From: Aricia agestis
Lineage: Eukaryota > Arthropoda > Insecta > Lepidoptera > Lycaenidae
Direction: 5' to 3'
Assembly (NCBI RefSeq): GCF_905147365.1
Contig: NC_056428.1
Span: 5,238,001 to 5,302,000, forward strand
DNA: 64,000 nt
Below the pieces are notes generated by a model that searched no databases, was not told where the DNA came from, and was given only the letters and a program-made list of their open reading frames with translations. The translations under genes were made by a program, and so were the position numbers. Every line of letters starts with the position of its first letter. The stretch's first letter is position 1. This document shows positions 41,641-52,454 of the stretch, in pieces.

Positions 41641-41770
41641 GCAAATTAAGTAATTAAACATTTAAGTAATTAAAGTTCGTTTCTGAGTGCCGCAGATAGA
41701 GTCCTTTCCAAGTATCAGACTAGCGTCTCTGTACCTTTGGTTTATGGCAAAAGACAGATAGATATGGCTA

Positions 41771-42045
41771 GATATTTCAGCGACCCAGTGTTTGGAGTAT
41801 GGCTTCTGACTCGGAAGTCGTGGGTTCGATCGAATAATGAGAAAAAGGGTTGTTTTAAATTGTAGTTTCGACAGTGCATCACCTGATTGTTTGACAAGTT
41901 AAATGATCTACACGTCGGATTGGAAAGTCAAAGTCATGTCCTGTCTTCGCTAGTCGTGGCGGAGATTCGTCACTGAGCTGGGCTACAAGAATGACGTAAA
42001 GGAAGGACTCCTGTACTGCGCATGCACTTGAGCACAATAAAATCA
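41771..42045 (+). mobile_element. tRNA-derived SINE in the left arm
   Basis: 'cagcgacccagtgtttggag', 'tatggcttctgactcgg' and 'gtcgtgggttcgatc' form a tRNA-like head with a B box. The body 'cgtgatc'-less segment 'ctgtcttcgctagtcgtggc', 'gggctacaagaatgacg', 'tactgcgcatgcacttgagc' resembles the conserved body of insect SINEs. The right arm carries the inverted copy (about 43440-43700). Confidence 0.6.
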
Positions 42046-42549
42046 CATCTCCGTAGCACGCTTATTTTCAATGACGGTTTCATCGGCCATCGTTACTGAA
42101 ACTGGTGTGGGTGTATTATTTTATAGTCTGCAAAAAGGTGGACTTATGCCTGATTTCTCGCCACTTGACGAGGCGCTCATGTGTACTGAGCACACACTTA
42201 GGCATTACTCTTGCGTAGCTGGCTTAGTTTTAATGAAACCAGTCACCGTCAACCATTGGCGTTATTACTTATTAGTTTCGGAAATTCACCAGCGTGAAAA
42301 CTCATTACAATTTAATTATATTGATGTTAACAGCAATCGAATGACAATATCGATGCGTAATAGATTTAGCATAGAAGCTGTATAAACGCAGTGGAAATTC
42401 CAAATTTAGTTATCGGGAACAAATTACAGGACATTCAGGATCATTTTACCTCTATCGTAACCTTTATGGACGCTACATAAGGGTTATTTTCATGAAACTC
42501 CAAGTAGATATTTCGCTTTGTTCTACCGGCTTGGCTTTGGACAATTATT

Positions 42550-42714
42550 GTACTAACAGAGAAGTTGATACCTAGGATGATGGGGGTACGTAATTTGGTC
42601 GCGTTACGTCAAACCTAGTCGACATATCACATTATTAACATTGAATTGACATGATCAGACCAAATGACGTTGGTCTGTCAACTGCCTAGGAACAAATTTT
42701 CTCGATGGTACATT
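42550..42714. mobile_element. MITE of the gtaccatcgag family in the loop
   Basis: 'agagaagttgatacctagg', 'cgcgttacgtcaaacctag', 'attgaattgacatgatcag', 'accaaatgacgttggtctg' and 'ctcgatggtac'. Opposite orientation to 29251. It lies in the loop of the long inverted repeat, so it may have inserted later. Confidence 0.7.
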
Positions 42715-43035
42715 TTAGATTGGTTCGGTCCTTCATTGAGGAACAAGTACGGGACACCTGGGATACACGATTTCCGTTTGACTCGGATTCGGAAACTTTA
42801 CGTGGGATCATTGGTCAAAGCGGAGCGCGGCGTGCGTTTATATGTTTGCCGCTATGTAGCCGTACCGGTCTGTCGTGACTCGTGACAATTGTCATGTCAA
42901 ACAGCTGGCATGTGTCACGAAACACATTCCACGTGTCACAATGTAGCTGTCGTACATCTGGCTGACACGACATTTGATACGAAAGACCATACCGTCCCTC
43001 TGGTGGCCAACGATATATCGATTGCGCATTGTGAA

Positions 43036-43140
43036 TAGGGTTGCCAGATGTCCGGTATTTAAGCGTACAGTCCGGTATTTTCGAGGCCCATCCGGTAAAA
43101 AATTAACGGTCATACCGGACAGAACAATGTCCGGTATTTT
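43036..43140. mobile_element. hAT-like terminal fragment (tagggttgccag)
   Basis: 'tagggttgccagatgtccgg' resembles the terminus of the hAT MITE at 36275 (tagggttgccagg), and 'tccggtatttt' occurs three times plus one inverted 'accggaca'. No second end was found. Confidence 0.5.
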
Positions 43141-43439
43141 GAGGAAAGTTGGTGTTACTGGTTTGTGGTTTGTGTTACTGGTTTGTGTTGTTACTGATTA
43201 AATTGTAAAGAGTTTTCACGCTGGTGAATTTCCGAAACTAATAACGCCAGTGGTTGACGGTGACTGGTTTCATTAAAACTAAGCCAGCTACGCAATGTCT
43301 AAGTGTGTGCTCAGTACACATGAGCGCCTCGTCAAGTGGCGAGAAATCATAAAATAATACACCCACACCAGTTTCAGTGACGATGGCCGATGAAACCGTC
43401 ATTGAAAGTAAGCGTGCTACGGAGATGTGATTTTATTTT

Positions 43440-43715
43440 GCTCAAGTGCATGCGCAGTACAGGAGTCCTTCCTTTACGTCATTCTTGTAGCCCAGCTCAG
43501 TGACGAATCTCCGCCACGACTAGCGAAGACAGGACATGACTTTGACTTTCCAATCCGACGTGTAGATCATTTTACTTGTCAAACAATCAGGTGATGCACT
43601 GTCGAAACTACAATTTTAAACAACCCTTTCTCATTATTCGAACCCAGGATTTCCGAGTCAGAAGCCATACTCCAAACACTGGGTCGCTATGAAATATCTA
43701 TGTATATCTGTCTGT
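43440..43715 (-). mobile_element. tRNA-derived SINE in the right arm
   Basis: Minus-strand partner of 41771-42045, with 'catagcgacccagtgtttgg', 'ttctgactcggaaatcctgg' and 'gttcgaataatgag'. Its B box (gggttcgaat) is closer to the Pol III consensus than in the left arm. Confidence 0.6.
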
Positions 43716-43996
43716 CTTCTGCCATAAACCAAAGGTACAGAGACGCTAGTCTGATACTTGGAAAGGACTCTAACTGCGGCACTCAGAAACGAACTTTAAT
43801 TACTTAAATGTTTAATTACTTAACTTAATTACTTAATTTATTTGAAATTTTGGCATGCCTCATTACATTATCTGTTAAACTCTTCATTAAATTAAAGTTT
43901 AATCATTATTGAATGCCTCTGAGTACGGCAGTAAATCTCGGAAAGATTCTAAAACATACGATTCATATCGGGATAGGATATCTTGCGTAGAGCTGC

Positions 43997-44183
43997 TGCG
44001 GGGCTAAAATGGTCGCTATGGAAAATCATATTATGAATCATAAATTCATTTTTTTTTATCACAAAATGGTCACTCTGCTTGCAATTCATGTCTTTCGTAC
44101 TAATTTGACATTAGTCAGTTTGACAGTTCATTTGCTGAATTGATTGAGATAAATTGCTAAATGTGACCATTTTAGCCCCACAG
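43997..44183. mobile_element. 187-bp MITE of the gcggggctaaaatgg family
   Basis: Ends 'gcggggctaaaatggtcgc' and complement 'gtggggctaaaatggtcac'. Inner 'agtttgacagttcatttgct' and 'gaattgattgagataaattg' match 16836-17043. No clear target duplication. Confidence 0.8.
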
Positions 44184-44184
44184 T

Positions 44185-45240
44185 TCTCAAGTTCTACACT
44201 CTTTTGGAGATACGGTTAATGAATTCTGACAAATAATATCAATAAACTTGATTAGTTGTAATGCGATCCAAGCGAAGACCGGAGACACATTATAAATATA
44301 TACAGTAGAGTGTAGAGCATCTTAATAATCAACTTTCCGAATCGGTCTTCAGGAATAATATTTATAAGGCGACAACAAACTTTCAACTCTTCCGATGTTC
44401 CGATCTTGTCTATGAACGACGGTAGTAATTGCTGACCTATTTTCTTGTTTTTCCCTGAATTTTATGAAAAAAGTATTAAGTTGCTACCGCGTAAAATTAA
44501 ATATGATTAATAAAATCAAAATAAACGAGTTATATTTGAGACCATTGATGAATTATACTACTGCATAATATTATGTTATTTGTATTGTGGTATAGTGGAC
44601 TGTAATGAATATAATTTTATAATCCCACAAATAAGTACAGTGACATCATTGCTAATTTGAGCGCACACTTTCGATCTCAACTAACGCTATTCCGTCATCA
44701 ATCATCATCATTGACGTGTATATATAATAGACAGACAGATGTAGGTATAATTATTATTATAGACTAGGTCTTTCTTGCCCACGAGACTTAGGCATACAAA
44801 CTGTAGTCTCTTTTTTAAACCCCATAGGGACGGGATTTTGAAAAATAAATTTTGATTGAGTGTAAAATTTTAAGTTTCTATCTCTAACTTTAATTAAATG
44901 AAAAGTTTGACAGAAAATTTTGATGTTTATGACAAAATATTTATTTATAAAGTTAAGTTATTAAATAAATCTCTATGAGTGCAGTCGTAAGAGTTGGGAA
45001 TAAGGTCTCACCTCACTTAAGATCAGTGCTAGGTGAAGTCAAATAATTATCCACTTACCTACTTTAGCTTTTCTGGAGTATCTGGTTATATTTGGTTGGC
45101 TTTTCAGTAGGAAAAGAGGTCAATTGAAAATAAGTAAGGATAACGTCTTATCTGTAAGGATGGGGTACACCGTACCATTAACAAATACGTAACGTAGGTA
45201 ACTTACTAGAAGTTGCACGAGATAATAATAATTATATAAA
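44185..45240. other. No recognised feature
   Basis: AT-rich sequence with no open frame or repeat family recognised. Confidence 0.4.
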
Positions 45241-45245
45241 TTTAA

Positions 45246-45301
45246 ATACCGTAGGAACACTGTCCAGCGGTTTTAACCGCTGGACAGTGTTCCTACGGTA
45301 T
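45246..45301. repeat. Perfect 56-bp palindrome (27-bp arms)
   Basis: Arms ATACCGTAGGAACACTGTCC plus AGCGGTT and their exact complement enclose only TT. Not a single mismatch. A second small palindrome, 'ggctaatat-tt-atattagcc', follows at 45304-45323. No target duplication is obvious, and no other copy was seen in the window. Confidence 0.85.
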
Positions 45302-45430
45302 ATAGGCTAATATTTATATTAGCCTCTATCTATCTGCGTGGTCAAGGCCTGTAGCAAAGTTAGAAAATATAATATTTAAGTCACTGACCACTGTAATCTA
45401 GTCGATAAAAACAAGATACCTTTAGCTTTA

Positions 45431-45568
45431 GGGTCTGTTTCACCACTTTCTGATAAAGTGCCGAATAGACTATTCACAACTTTTTTAACAGATTCTCCAT
45501 ATTTTATCTGTCAAGTTAAGTGGTAGATAGACTATTCGGCACTTATCAGAAAGTGGTGAAACGCGCCC
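45431..45568. mobile_element. 138-bp PIF/Harbinger-like MITE (gtttcacc family)
   Basis: Flanked by TTA on both sides (45428-45430, 45569-45571). Ends GGGTCTGTTTCACCACTTTC and complement GGGCGCGTTTCACCACTTTC, continuing 'tgataa..gtgccgaatag' inward. Same family as 21665-21786. Most of its length pairs as a hairpin. Confidence 0.85.
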
Positions 45569-45770
45569 TTAGTGTTCTTTGGGAAACGTGCGCAACGAAG
45601 TATCGCCGTTCCGAAATATTTTACCCAAGAATTTTCTTTCCTTATGTCTTTGTAAGTTCCTGTAATTTTCTTATAAAAAGAAATTGCTGACTACTGGCCT
45701 CACAAATCTGATAGTATAGTATTTACTTGACATGTGCTGCCAACATCACACTGCCATGCACTCCTGTACA

Positions 45771-45957
45771 TCCATATATTATAAATGCAAAGTGTCTATG
45801 TGTTACCCCTTCACGCCCAAACCACTGAACCGATTATGCTAAAATTTGGTATGAAGATACTTTGAGTCCCGGGAAAGGACATAGGATAGTTTTTATCCCA
45901 GAAAATGTGTCGTCCCGCACGACAAACAAAATTTTGCACAATGGAGTTGCGAGTCAA
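45771..45957 (+). mobile_element. Lep1-like Helitron with lost 3' tip
   Basis: Starts TCCATATATTATAAATGCAA after an A and continues 'ccccttcacgcccaaacc', 'cccgggaaaggacatagg' and 'cacaatggagttgcgag'. The CTAG is not present, ending in 'tcaataatcc'. Confidence 0.75.
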
Positions 45958-45959
45958 TA

Positions 45960-47220
45960 ATCCATCTTTGGTACAGCATTGCTACAGTTCCGGTGTCACA
46001 AGAGCGCTTAATTTCCCTGATAATTACGACGCTGATTGCTCACCCCGCGTGTGGTCACGCTGAACAAATTTAATTAAAAATTATAATAAGAGACATTTTT
46101 CAACGAACATTTTAAAAATTAATAAAAAAGACGAAATTGAGAGACAATTTTATCAGGCTGTAAAGAGATTTACTAATTTGCAGCTACTGAATAAGAGACA
46201 GACAATAAAATAAATTATTCTCTTATTTATCCACTAACAATATTATTAATTTAAACATTCCAATTTCCAGAAATTCGTTTCTGTACCTTTTTTGTGTTTT
46301 TGTTCAGATGATCAATTTTCATGCCTCGAATGTCCCTCCGATCACTGAATGACACAGTCCACATATCGCAACAAAGAAGCTTTTACATTTTAACGTTTTT
46401 TTAACCAACTTCCAAAAAAGGAGAAGGTTCTATGTTCGGCTGTGGATATTTTTTTGTTCTAGTAGCGCCCTCTGCTCCGACGTTTGAGTAATTAATATTC
46501 CCTATTGACACTTTTGGTGATATTAGGTCGTTATATACCGTCTCGACTTGCCTTCTCTACTTTATTTCATCGTGCATTAACTAACTATATTCGTTTACAA
46601 ATTGGATTAATTCGGATTTGCCTTTGCAATAACATCATATTATTATCAGTTCACAATAATTAGCTCAGTATAATTAAACTAATAATTAATATGCCGGTAC
46701 AGTTACTAATTGGCAGCTTATTTTGTAATCCTAGGTTAATGTCTACCTTATAGGTTTAACTCGTTCCAAATATAAATTGCCACATCAACCTAATTTATAT
46801 AATGAGTCTGAAAGGCAAATGTCAAGTTATTTTACTCGTTAAAGCTGACGTTAAATACACCTAACTGTGTAAGTACTATTATAGATACGGTAAATAATGA
46901 AAAACATGTCGAAAAAGCTGAAACACTTAATACTAGCAGTTCGACAAGGCTTTAATTGAACGTGGCGAGAAAAGGAACTAAACGCTTCTATCATAGAAAA
47001 ACGTGATTTTTGACATGGTGTTTGACAGTTCTCCTTTACCAGCAGCGCTCCCGTCAATGTCACCCACGTTCAAATAAAGTCTTGTCGAACTGTACAATAT
47101 TATGTTTGGAGACTTTTTTCTAAAGTGAATATAACATACAAACACTACAAATTATCAAGGAGGAAAATCAAAAAAATATTTTCATAGTTTAACAAAATAT
47201 TGACGTCTAAATGGGGTCTC
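45960..47220. other. Mostly unassigned, with one known repeat word
   Basis: At about 46405-46490, 'ttaaccaacttccaaaaaag' and 'gagaaggttctatgttcggc' match a common lepidopteran repeat also glimpsed at 530-550. Near 46920 and 47080 the words 'gttcgacaaggctttaattg' and 'aaagtcttgtcgaactg' form an inverted pair about 165 bases apart, perhaps a MITE. No coding frame recognised. Confidence 0.4.
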
Positions 47221-47224
47221 TCGT

Positions 47225-47387
47225 TCAAAATAATATTTAGATCAAATTCAAGAAGTATCGTTTGTCTTTTCCCTGGACTCAAAGTATCTCCATACCAAAT
47301 TTTAGCAAAATCGGTTCAGCGGTTTGGGCATGAAGAGGTAACAGAATTTAGACAGATAGACTTTCGCATTTATAATATTAGTATCGA
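47225..47387 (-). mobile_element. Lep1-like Helitron 5' part, minus strand
   Basis: On the minus strand it starts TCGATACTAATATTATAAAT after an A and continues 'gcgaaagtctatctgtc', 'acctcttcatgcccaaacc', 'aatttggtatggagatac' and 'tccagggaaaagac'. The 3' tip is not present. Confidence 0.75.
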
Positions 47388-47534
47388 TACAGCCAAGTAT
47401 TACGGCAGAATATAATATTATGCTACTGCTCACCGGTCTGGACAGAGGGCTACGAAAGGCGTGGTCCACCGTAAACTTTTATAAAATCAACGTCGTTTCG
47501 CTTTAAATATTCTTATGTAAGGCATATAGGACGG

Positions 47535-47768
47535 TCAGTACTGAAGCACTTGCCGTACCTTCTGGAGTTTTTCTCGTAATTTAGCTTGCCTCTCGGGCAC
47601 GCCCAAGATCATAATTTGAAATAAGTTTTCGTAGTTGTTAATCCTGGTGACACGGGAGTTGCAGTTGTAGGTATGTGTGGTGGGCTCGTGGTTCGTAAGA
47701 AAATTTGTGTTTTTTGGCCTAAGTCCAAAAAGTCCACTTTGAAAAGAATGAATCATAGAATTCATCAT
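47535..47768 (-). CDS. Unidentified open frame, possible gene or transposon remnant
   Basis: Seventy-seven codons on the minus strand, ending with a stop at about 47535. The protein 'GLFGLRPKNTNFLTNHEP', 'TTHTYNCNSRVTRINNYEN', 'LFQIMILGVPERQAKLREK' and 'LQKVRQVLQY' has balanced composition and a basic, possibly coiled-coil C-terminus. Another frame just upstream (about 47800-47740) reads 'NLTGNQVDDEFYDSFFSK', so a frameshift may split one longer frame. A TTTTCAG lies near 47833 on that strand and could be a splice acceptor. I do not recognise the family. It may also be chance. Confidence 0.25.
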   Translation of the reverse strand: MMNSMIHSFQSGLFGLRPKNTNFLTNHEPTTHTYNCNSRVTRINNYENLFQIMILGVPERQAKLREKLQKVRQVLQY

Positions 47769-47769
47769 C

Positions 47770-49100
47770 CACTTGATTTCCAGTCAGGTTTTTAGGAACG
47801 CTTGTGCCTAATATCAAACCGGAAGTGCTGAAAATACAATCAGCTTACTGAGCCATCAACTTTTATTGGTTCATGAAAATTCTTGTGTTCCTGAAATAGC
47901 GGCTAATCGTGTTTGCCGATAAAAAGCTTCATCGTTAAATCCATACAATGAGTTTATTTTCAGTTACATACAAGCTGCATGGTGCATTGGACTTCGAATA
48001 TCCGAATTTTGAATTATAGAAATGGCGCTAGGTGGAATCGAGTATGTAAAATACGAGGACCGCATTCTTTAAATGGAGTTAAACTCAGGAATACATGCAG
48101 ATTATGTCGTATTGGTATTTATTTTATATCTATTTTTTTGTAAAAAAAAAAAATTAACCAATATGACTCCCTTTCAGAATCATAATGTGCATATGTCTCT
48201 TGAGCATACAGATTATGCATACTCGACTCTACCCCTCTACCCAGTACCCGTGTTGTAACTGTTATAAACGCAAATCTGTTTGTCCGTCTGTCAAAACTTA
48301 AAGCTCTTCACCTAATCGCTGTATTAGGATATTTGGAATGAATATTCTAGATTTCCAGGAAAGGAGATAAAATTTTATTATCCATCACAAGATCAGAAGG
48401 CTAATCACATTCCTACTTATTTTTCTTGAAAATCATGATTACGTAGATTGACGAATTGCGCCCACACTTGTAAATCTGCCATCGCCACGTTTAGTAAAAT
48501 AGTCCAGAATAGTTTACCGTCTCCTTTGAAATTCCAAACATCGATATATTACATGGATAGAATCCACCCGGTCCGAATTTAGCGTTACAAGCTTCCTTCC
48601 TTTGGGCGCGTACACACTATGCGACTAACAACCGCACTTTCTCGTGACTCATGGTGTCGCGGAAAGGGATTAAGTTTTGTCGTGGTTGTCGCGGAAAAAG
48701 ACGTGATAAAAGTATTAAAAAAAGCGTCAAAAATGTAATTGAGTTTCTGGGTGTAAATGTCTATTCGTAACATGTTTTCAACGATTCTCATTACAATCAT
48801 TATAATATATAGCCTTTTTTTATTTTATTACCAACATTGGTGAGATTTAAAGAGACAAAGAGAAAGAAAAGTTACATTTTGTGAGTTATAATCTCATAAT
48901 TGTCACGTTACTCTTCTACGCTATCATACCAAGCAGTATGTAGAAGAATGACAAAACAATAGACTTTTTTAATGATTATTTAATAAACAATTTTGTAACT
49001 ATTTGGACAGAAAGTCTTGTATAATTCTTGTTTAATATTATATCAATTTCTCTATGAATTTACTTTTAAAGCAGTCACCCCTGAGCGTGACCTAAGTATT
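47770..49100. other. No recognised feature
   Basis: AT-rich DNA without recognised family. 'gtgtcgcggaaagggattaa', then 'gttgtcgcggaaaaagacg' near 48655-48705 is a short imperfect direct repeat. Confidence 0.35.
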
Positions 49101-49104
49101 TTTT

Positions 49105-49300
49105 AAGTTATTGCATATAGCTTTTATCGCGGGCTTTGAGCGCGGCGACCGAATCAAGCAATTCCGTAACGAAAAAACCTAACACCCCCCACTCCTGCGG
49201 CGTTGCCAGACTTAGGCACGGTGTCTGTGTGCTATTACGACTTCGACGTATGCGAATTGTAATTGCATAAGTTGATAATAAATGCTATAAAATAGCTTTA
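49105..49300 (+). repeat. Dispersed repeat (tagcttttatcgcgggc family), copy 2
   Basis: 'catatagcttttatcgcggg', 'ctttgagcgcggcgacc', 'gcggcgttgccagacttagg' and 'ataagttgataata' match 39005-39165, with about 40 extra bases in the middle. Confidence 0.6.
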
Positions 49301-50780
49301 CCGCGGTAATCCCCATAGTGCCACACGTAATTTTTTTTATGTTCCGTCCCGGAGTGCGAACGCGCACAAGAGATCAGTCAGCCTTGGCAATTAACATGAT
49401 TAACTTTCGGCCGTAAAATTTTTTACAAAACGAAGAGATACGTGCCGCTCTACGAGTGTTCGTTTTTAACACTTTATTTTAATCGTGTAGGCGGACCTAG
49501 TGACAATAAAGTTATTTTTTGTCACGTTTTACGGAAGCTCATAAAATATTTACAATGCCCTGTTTCTAAGGTTTCTTGATCGGAGTTTTTCAATAGAGCT
49601 GTTGATTAGTTGACATTTTAATGTTAGCCAATCAAAAGCCCTAGTGAGTAAAAAAGAACCCAGCAACACGGTTTTTGTTTGGTGACGATAACCACATTAA
49701 CTTATTAAACAAAAAAATTGTATCTAGGTACATTTATTGAGTCGAAAACAGAGGGGGATTTGGTATAAGCTTGACGGGTCCGTCAATATGTGTTTATCCG
49801 TGGCAAACGGCTGGACCGATTTGGGTGTAGTTTTTTTTAGATCCGAGAGTGTTCTTAGCAATAGTTTATCATCAGCTTGCTCACTGCTGGAAAATCTAGT
49901 AAGAGTTAGAGGAATCTATTTTTTTATAAGGGCTTTTTATTTATTTATTTTCTAGTTTCCTAGTTACAGTAATGACAGTGCTCGCCGAAAGCATTCGTCT
50001 GTTCACGCAAACTATAATATAATTAGCGTATATAAATTTAGGCCAAATATTAATATTCAGTGCAACGACCTCACAAAAATAGCTCGGAAATTCGTATCTC
50101 GTGACTTAATTATATAGAGTAGGAGACAACGGCAGCCAGTTTTTCGAAGAAAATAAGATAACCACCAAAAACATTTCTTGTAAAATGTTGCCGAGATGAC
50201 CATATTATAAGGTTTACCCTTTGAAAAATATGTAAGATCTCGTGTAGAGCCAAGCTTCTGAATCTACACGGCCTAACTCCTTCGATCCTAACTTCAACAA
50301 ATACATCATACCAGTAAATACGTCAATTGAGACTTTGTATGTTTAATTAGTATATTATTTGCATCATATCCTGAGAATCTGAACTATCTGGTACATCGGA
50401 AACCAAATCTATGAAGGTTAAAAAAAACGACGAAATATTTCGAGAAAAGATAGGTAGTGGCATACCTTCCGAAGTAACCGCAACCCTCTATAGTTGTTGG
50501 TCATTCTTACCTGTATTGCGGACATATTGTGCAAAAAAAATCAGTTATTTATAAAAGCTGAAAATTTTGATGAAGGTCTGGCTGCCGCTGGCTCCTGGAC
50601 CAATAGCGAAATGAGAAAATAAAATTAGGGACAGGGAGAAACATATTCCATTTTTGATATCAAAAAGTGCTTAACCTAATTGTGTTGTTTAAAATATGCA
50701 TTTCCGTGTAAATCGGAGTAGAGCTTCGTCGGTACTCATCATTTCGTTGATGCTGATCATAATATTTTGGGTTACATTTA
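49301..50780. other. No recognised feature
   Basis: Mixed AT-rich sequence. 'gacgggtccgtcaatatgtg' and 'cgtggcaaacggctggaccg' near 49775-49820 resemble a Helitron-type repeat seen at 53815, but limits are unclear. No coding frame recognised. Confidence 0.35.
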
Positions 50781-50781
50781 A

Positions 50782-50945
50782 GGGTTGATTCAGCACGCAA
50801 CGCGACGCGTAAATGCTTTTCTAAATTTATATTGATTTGACAGATTCCCAAGACGTCTCACGCAATTGACATCTGTCAAATCCTTACAAATTTATGCCGC
50901 GCCGCGCCTCGCCTCGCCTCGTCGCGTTGTGGTCTGACTTGACCC
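50782..50945. mobile_element. 164-bp MITE (gggttgattcag family)
   Basis: Ends GGGTTGATTCAGCACGCAAC and complement of 'ggggtcaagtcagaccac'. The inner 'cgcgtaaatgcttttctaaa', 'ttgatttgacagattccc' pair with 'atctgtcaaatccttacaa' as a foldback. A (gcctc)n run near 50905 is local. TTAA/CTAG-like flanks. Confidence 0.75.
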
Positions 50946-51019
50946 CTAGGCTTGATATGTATGCGTCCACCCGAACTCGCGGAGTGGCTGCAGCGCGAGA
51001 TCACAAAAAAAAATATAGA

Positions 51020-51290
51020 GAAAACTGGAGATCGCCAATGGTCGAAATTCGACCTTAAATTTAATCACCGTCTTCTTTTGGCTCCCCGTTTAAAGTATTG
51101 ACGATTTCAGATTTAATAAAAAAAAAAAACAATCCATTTGACAATAGACTTCAACCATAAACAAAGGAGTATAATTCATGTGTATAGGCTTGTCAGTCAA
51201 AACATGGTAGTGTGCGCGTGTTTGTGTTTGTGTTTTTCGTGTGTTTGTCGTCTTGTACAGACATGAAAGATTTTGTTTTTTCTTACTGGG
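51020..51290 (-). mobile_element. Truncated Helitron (ggtcgaatttcgacc hairpin)
   Basis: On the minus strand it ends with the hairpin ggtcgaatttcgacc, 'attggcgatct', with CTAG decayed. Upstream 'cctatacacatgaattatac' and 'gaagtctattgtcaaatgg' match the copies at 24201 and 26039. The 5' half is missing. Confidence 0.7.
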
Positions 51291-51301
51291 CTTCATATTA
51301 A

Positions 51302-51784
51302 GAGGAGTCCACACCGCCGTTTTTTCATACAAACGTTGTCCCCTGTTTCCTCCCTGGATAATGCCGGTAGAGCTATGATTTTTTTCCTGAATATCTATGG
51401 CCACTTTTAGCATGTCCCTATGTTTTCTATTTTTTAATAATTTTATTATTAGAAAAGATCTTATCTTTTGTCCAAAAACCCAAAAAAATGACCAGTTTTT
51501 TCTCTGTGTTCAAACACCCAGAAAACAAAACTGGCTAAAATATACTAAAAAAAATAAAACATAGGAACACAGCTCAAGCCTTGCTTTAATTCTTAATGAA
51601 AAAAGTACTTAAATTAAGTTTTGGAGAAGGAATCAGCGGACAACGAATCGAAGATTTTCTGTTCTTTTATTAGAACTTTTGTCGTGTTGTCTCTATCGCG
51701 CTCTGCGGGAGACTTGAGATTGGTGAGACAGCAATACATTTTCAAATACCTATTTTCAATTTCTCTCGCCCCTGGTGTATCCTC
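51302..51784. mobile_element. 483-bp TTAA-flanked MITE, third copy
   Basis: TTAA at 51298-51301 and 51785-51788. Ends GAGGAGTCCACACCGCCG and complement GAGGATACACCAGGGGC. Aligns with 32480-32952 and 33232-33719 throughout. Its right TTAA is also the left flank of the next MITE. Confidence 0.85.
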
Positions 51785-51788
51785 TTAA

Positions 51789-51931
51789 GGGTTGATTCAG
51801 ACCGCAACGCGACGCGTGGATGCATTTCTAAATTTGTATAGATTTGACAGATTCGCAAGTCGTTTCACGCTCACCAAATCTGTCAAATTAATGCCGCGCC
51901 GCGCCTCGTCGCGTTTTGTCTCAATTGACCC
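51789..51931. mobile_element. 143-bp MITE (gggttgattcagacc family)
   Basis: Ends GGGTTGATTCAGACCGCAAC and complement of 'gggtcaattgagacaaaacg', with 'cgcgtggatgcatttctaaa', 'tttgacagattcgcaagtcg' and 'ccaaatctgtcaaat' inside. Flanks TTAA / TTAG. Nearly the whole element pairs as a hairpin. Confidence 0.8.
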
Positions 51932-52043
51932 TTAGGAGGCTGTACTGATTACGAAGAATATTTCGTAGCTTACAACAAACGAAGTTGCAAGCAACATATT
52001 ATTATCTAGTATTTTTTCCCACTACCTAATTACCCAGTAGCGT

Positions 52044-52200
52044 TGTCCATACTGTGCCTTTTTCTGCGTTATAGCGCAGTCAACAGCGAACGTGAGGCAT
52101 GCCCTCTGACCGTATCCAACACTTAAAAAATTCAATTATTGAATGCGCCAATATGAAAGTTGACGACGAAAATTGAAGATGAAAGTGCACAATGTGGACA
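52044..52200. mobile_element. 157-bp MITE (tgtccacactgtgcc family), internally deleted
   Basis: Same ends and words as 40776-40993 but lacking about 60 bases, including the 'gacgcatgcatgcc' part. Confidence 0.75.
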
Positions 52201-52454
52201 TAGGTATTGTAATCGTATACTACATAGTACTAAATACTGGGTAGGTACTACTTGATAAAACGAAGTAAAATGCATTGACGATTTCACCTCCTTCCTCGTT
52301 CGTTTATACTTTATGTGCATCTACAAAGTTGAGAATTGCTTGTACAATTCCACGCTTTACTATGTTATATTATTAGAGAAACGACATCGATATAATATAA
52401 AAACTACAAACATTACGGTATGTTTAAATAAATATTTGACTTCCATAAATTAAT

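Larger units (their letters stand above)
41642..43838. repeat. 2.2-kb inverted repeat with arms of about 650 bp
   Basis: The left arm (41642-42313) is repeated in inverted orientation as the right arm (about 43199-43838). Examples: 'cacctgattgtttgacaagt', 'catgtcctgtcttcgctagt', 'cgtggcggagattcgtcact' and 'gagtcctttccaagtatcag' all recur as complements. By eye the arms are very similar, with small differences including about 27 bases present only on the left near 42125-42152. Each arm holds a tRNA-like SINE head. The loop of about 885 bases contains a MITE and an hAT-like tip. Outer tips are AT-rich (aattaagtaattaaacattt). Apparent open frames are incidental. Confidence 0.85.

Noticed and set aside
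42071..42385. 104-codon open frame
   Set aside because: It lies in the left arm of the long inverted repeat and crosses SINE and repeat boundaries. The right arm does not keep the frame (27-base difference).
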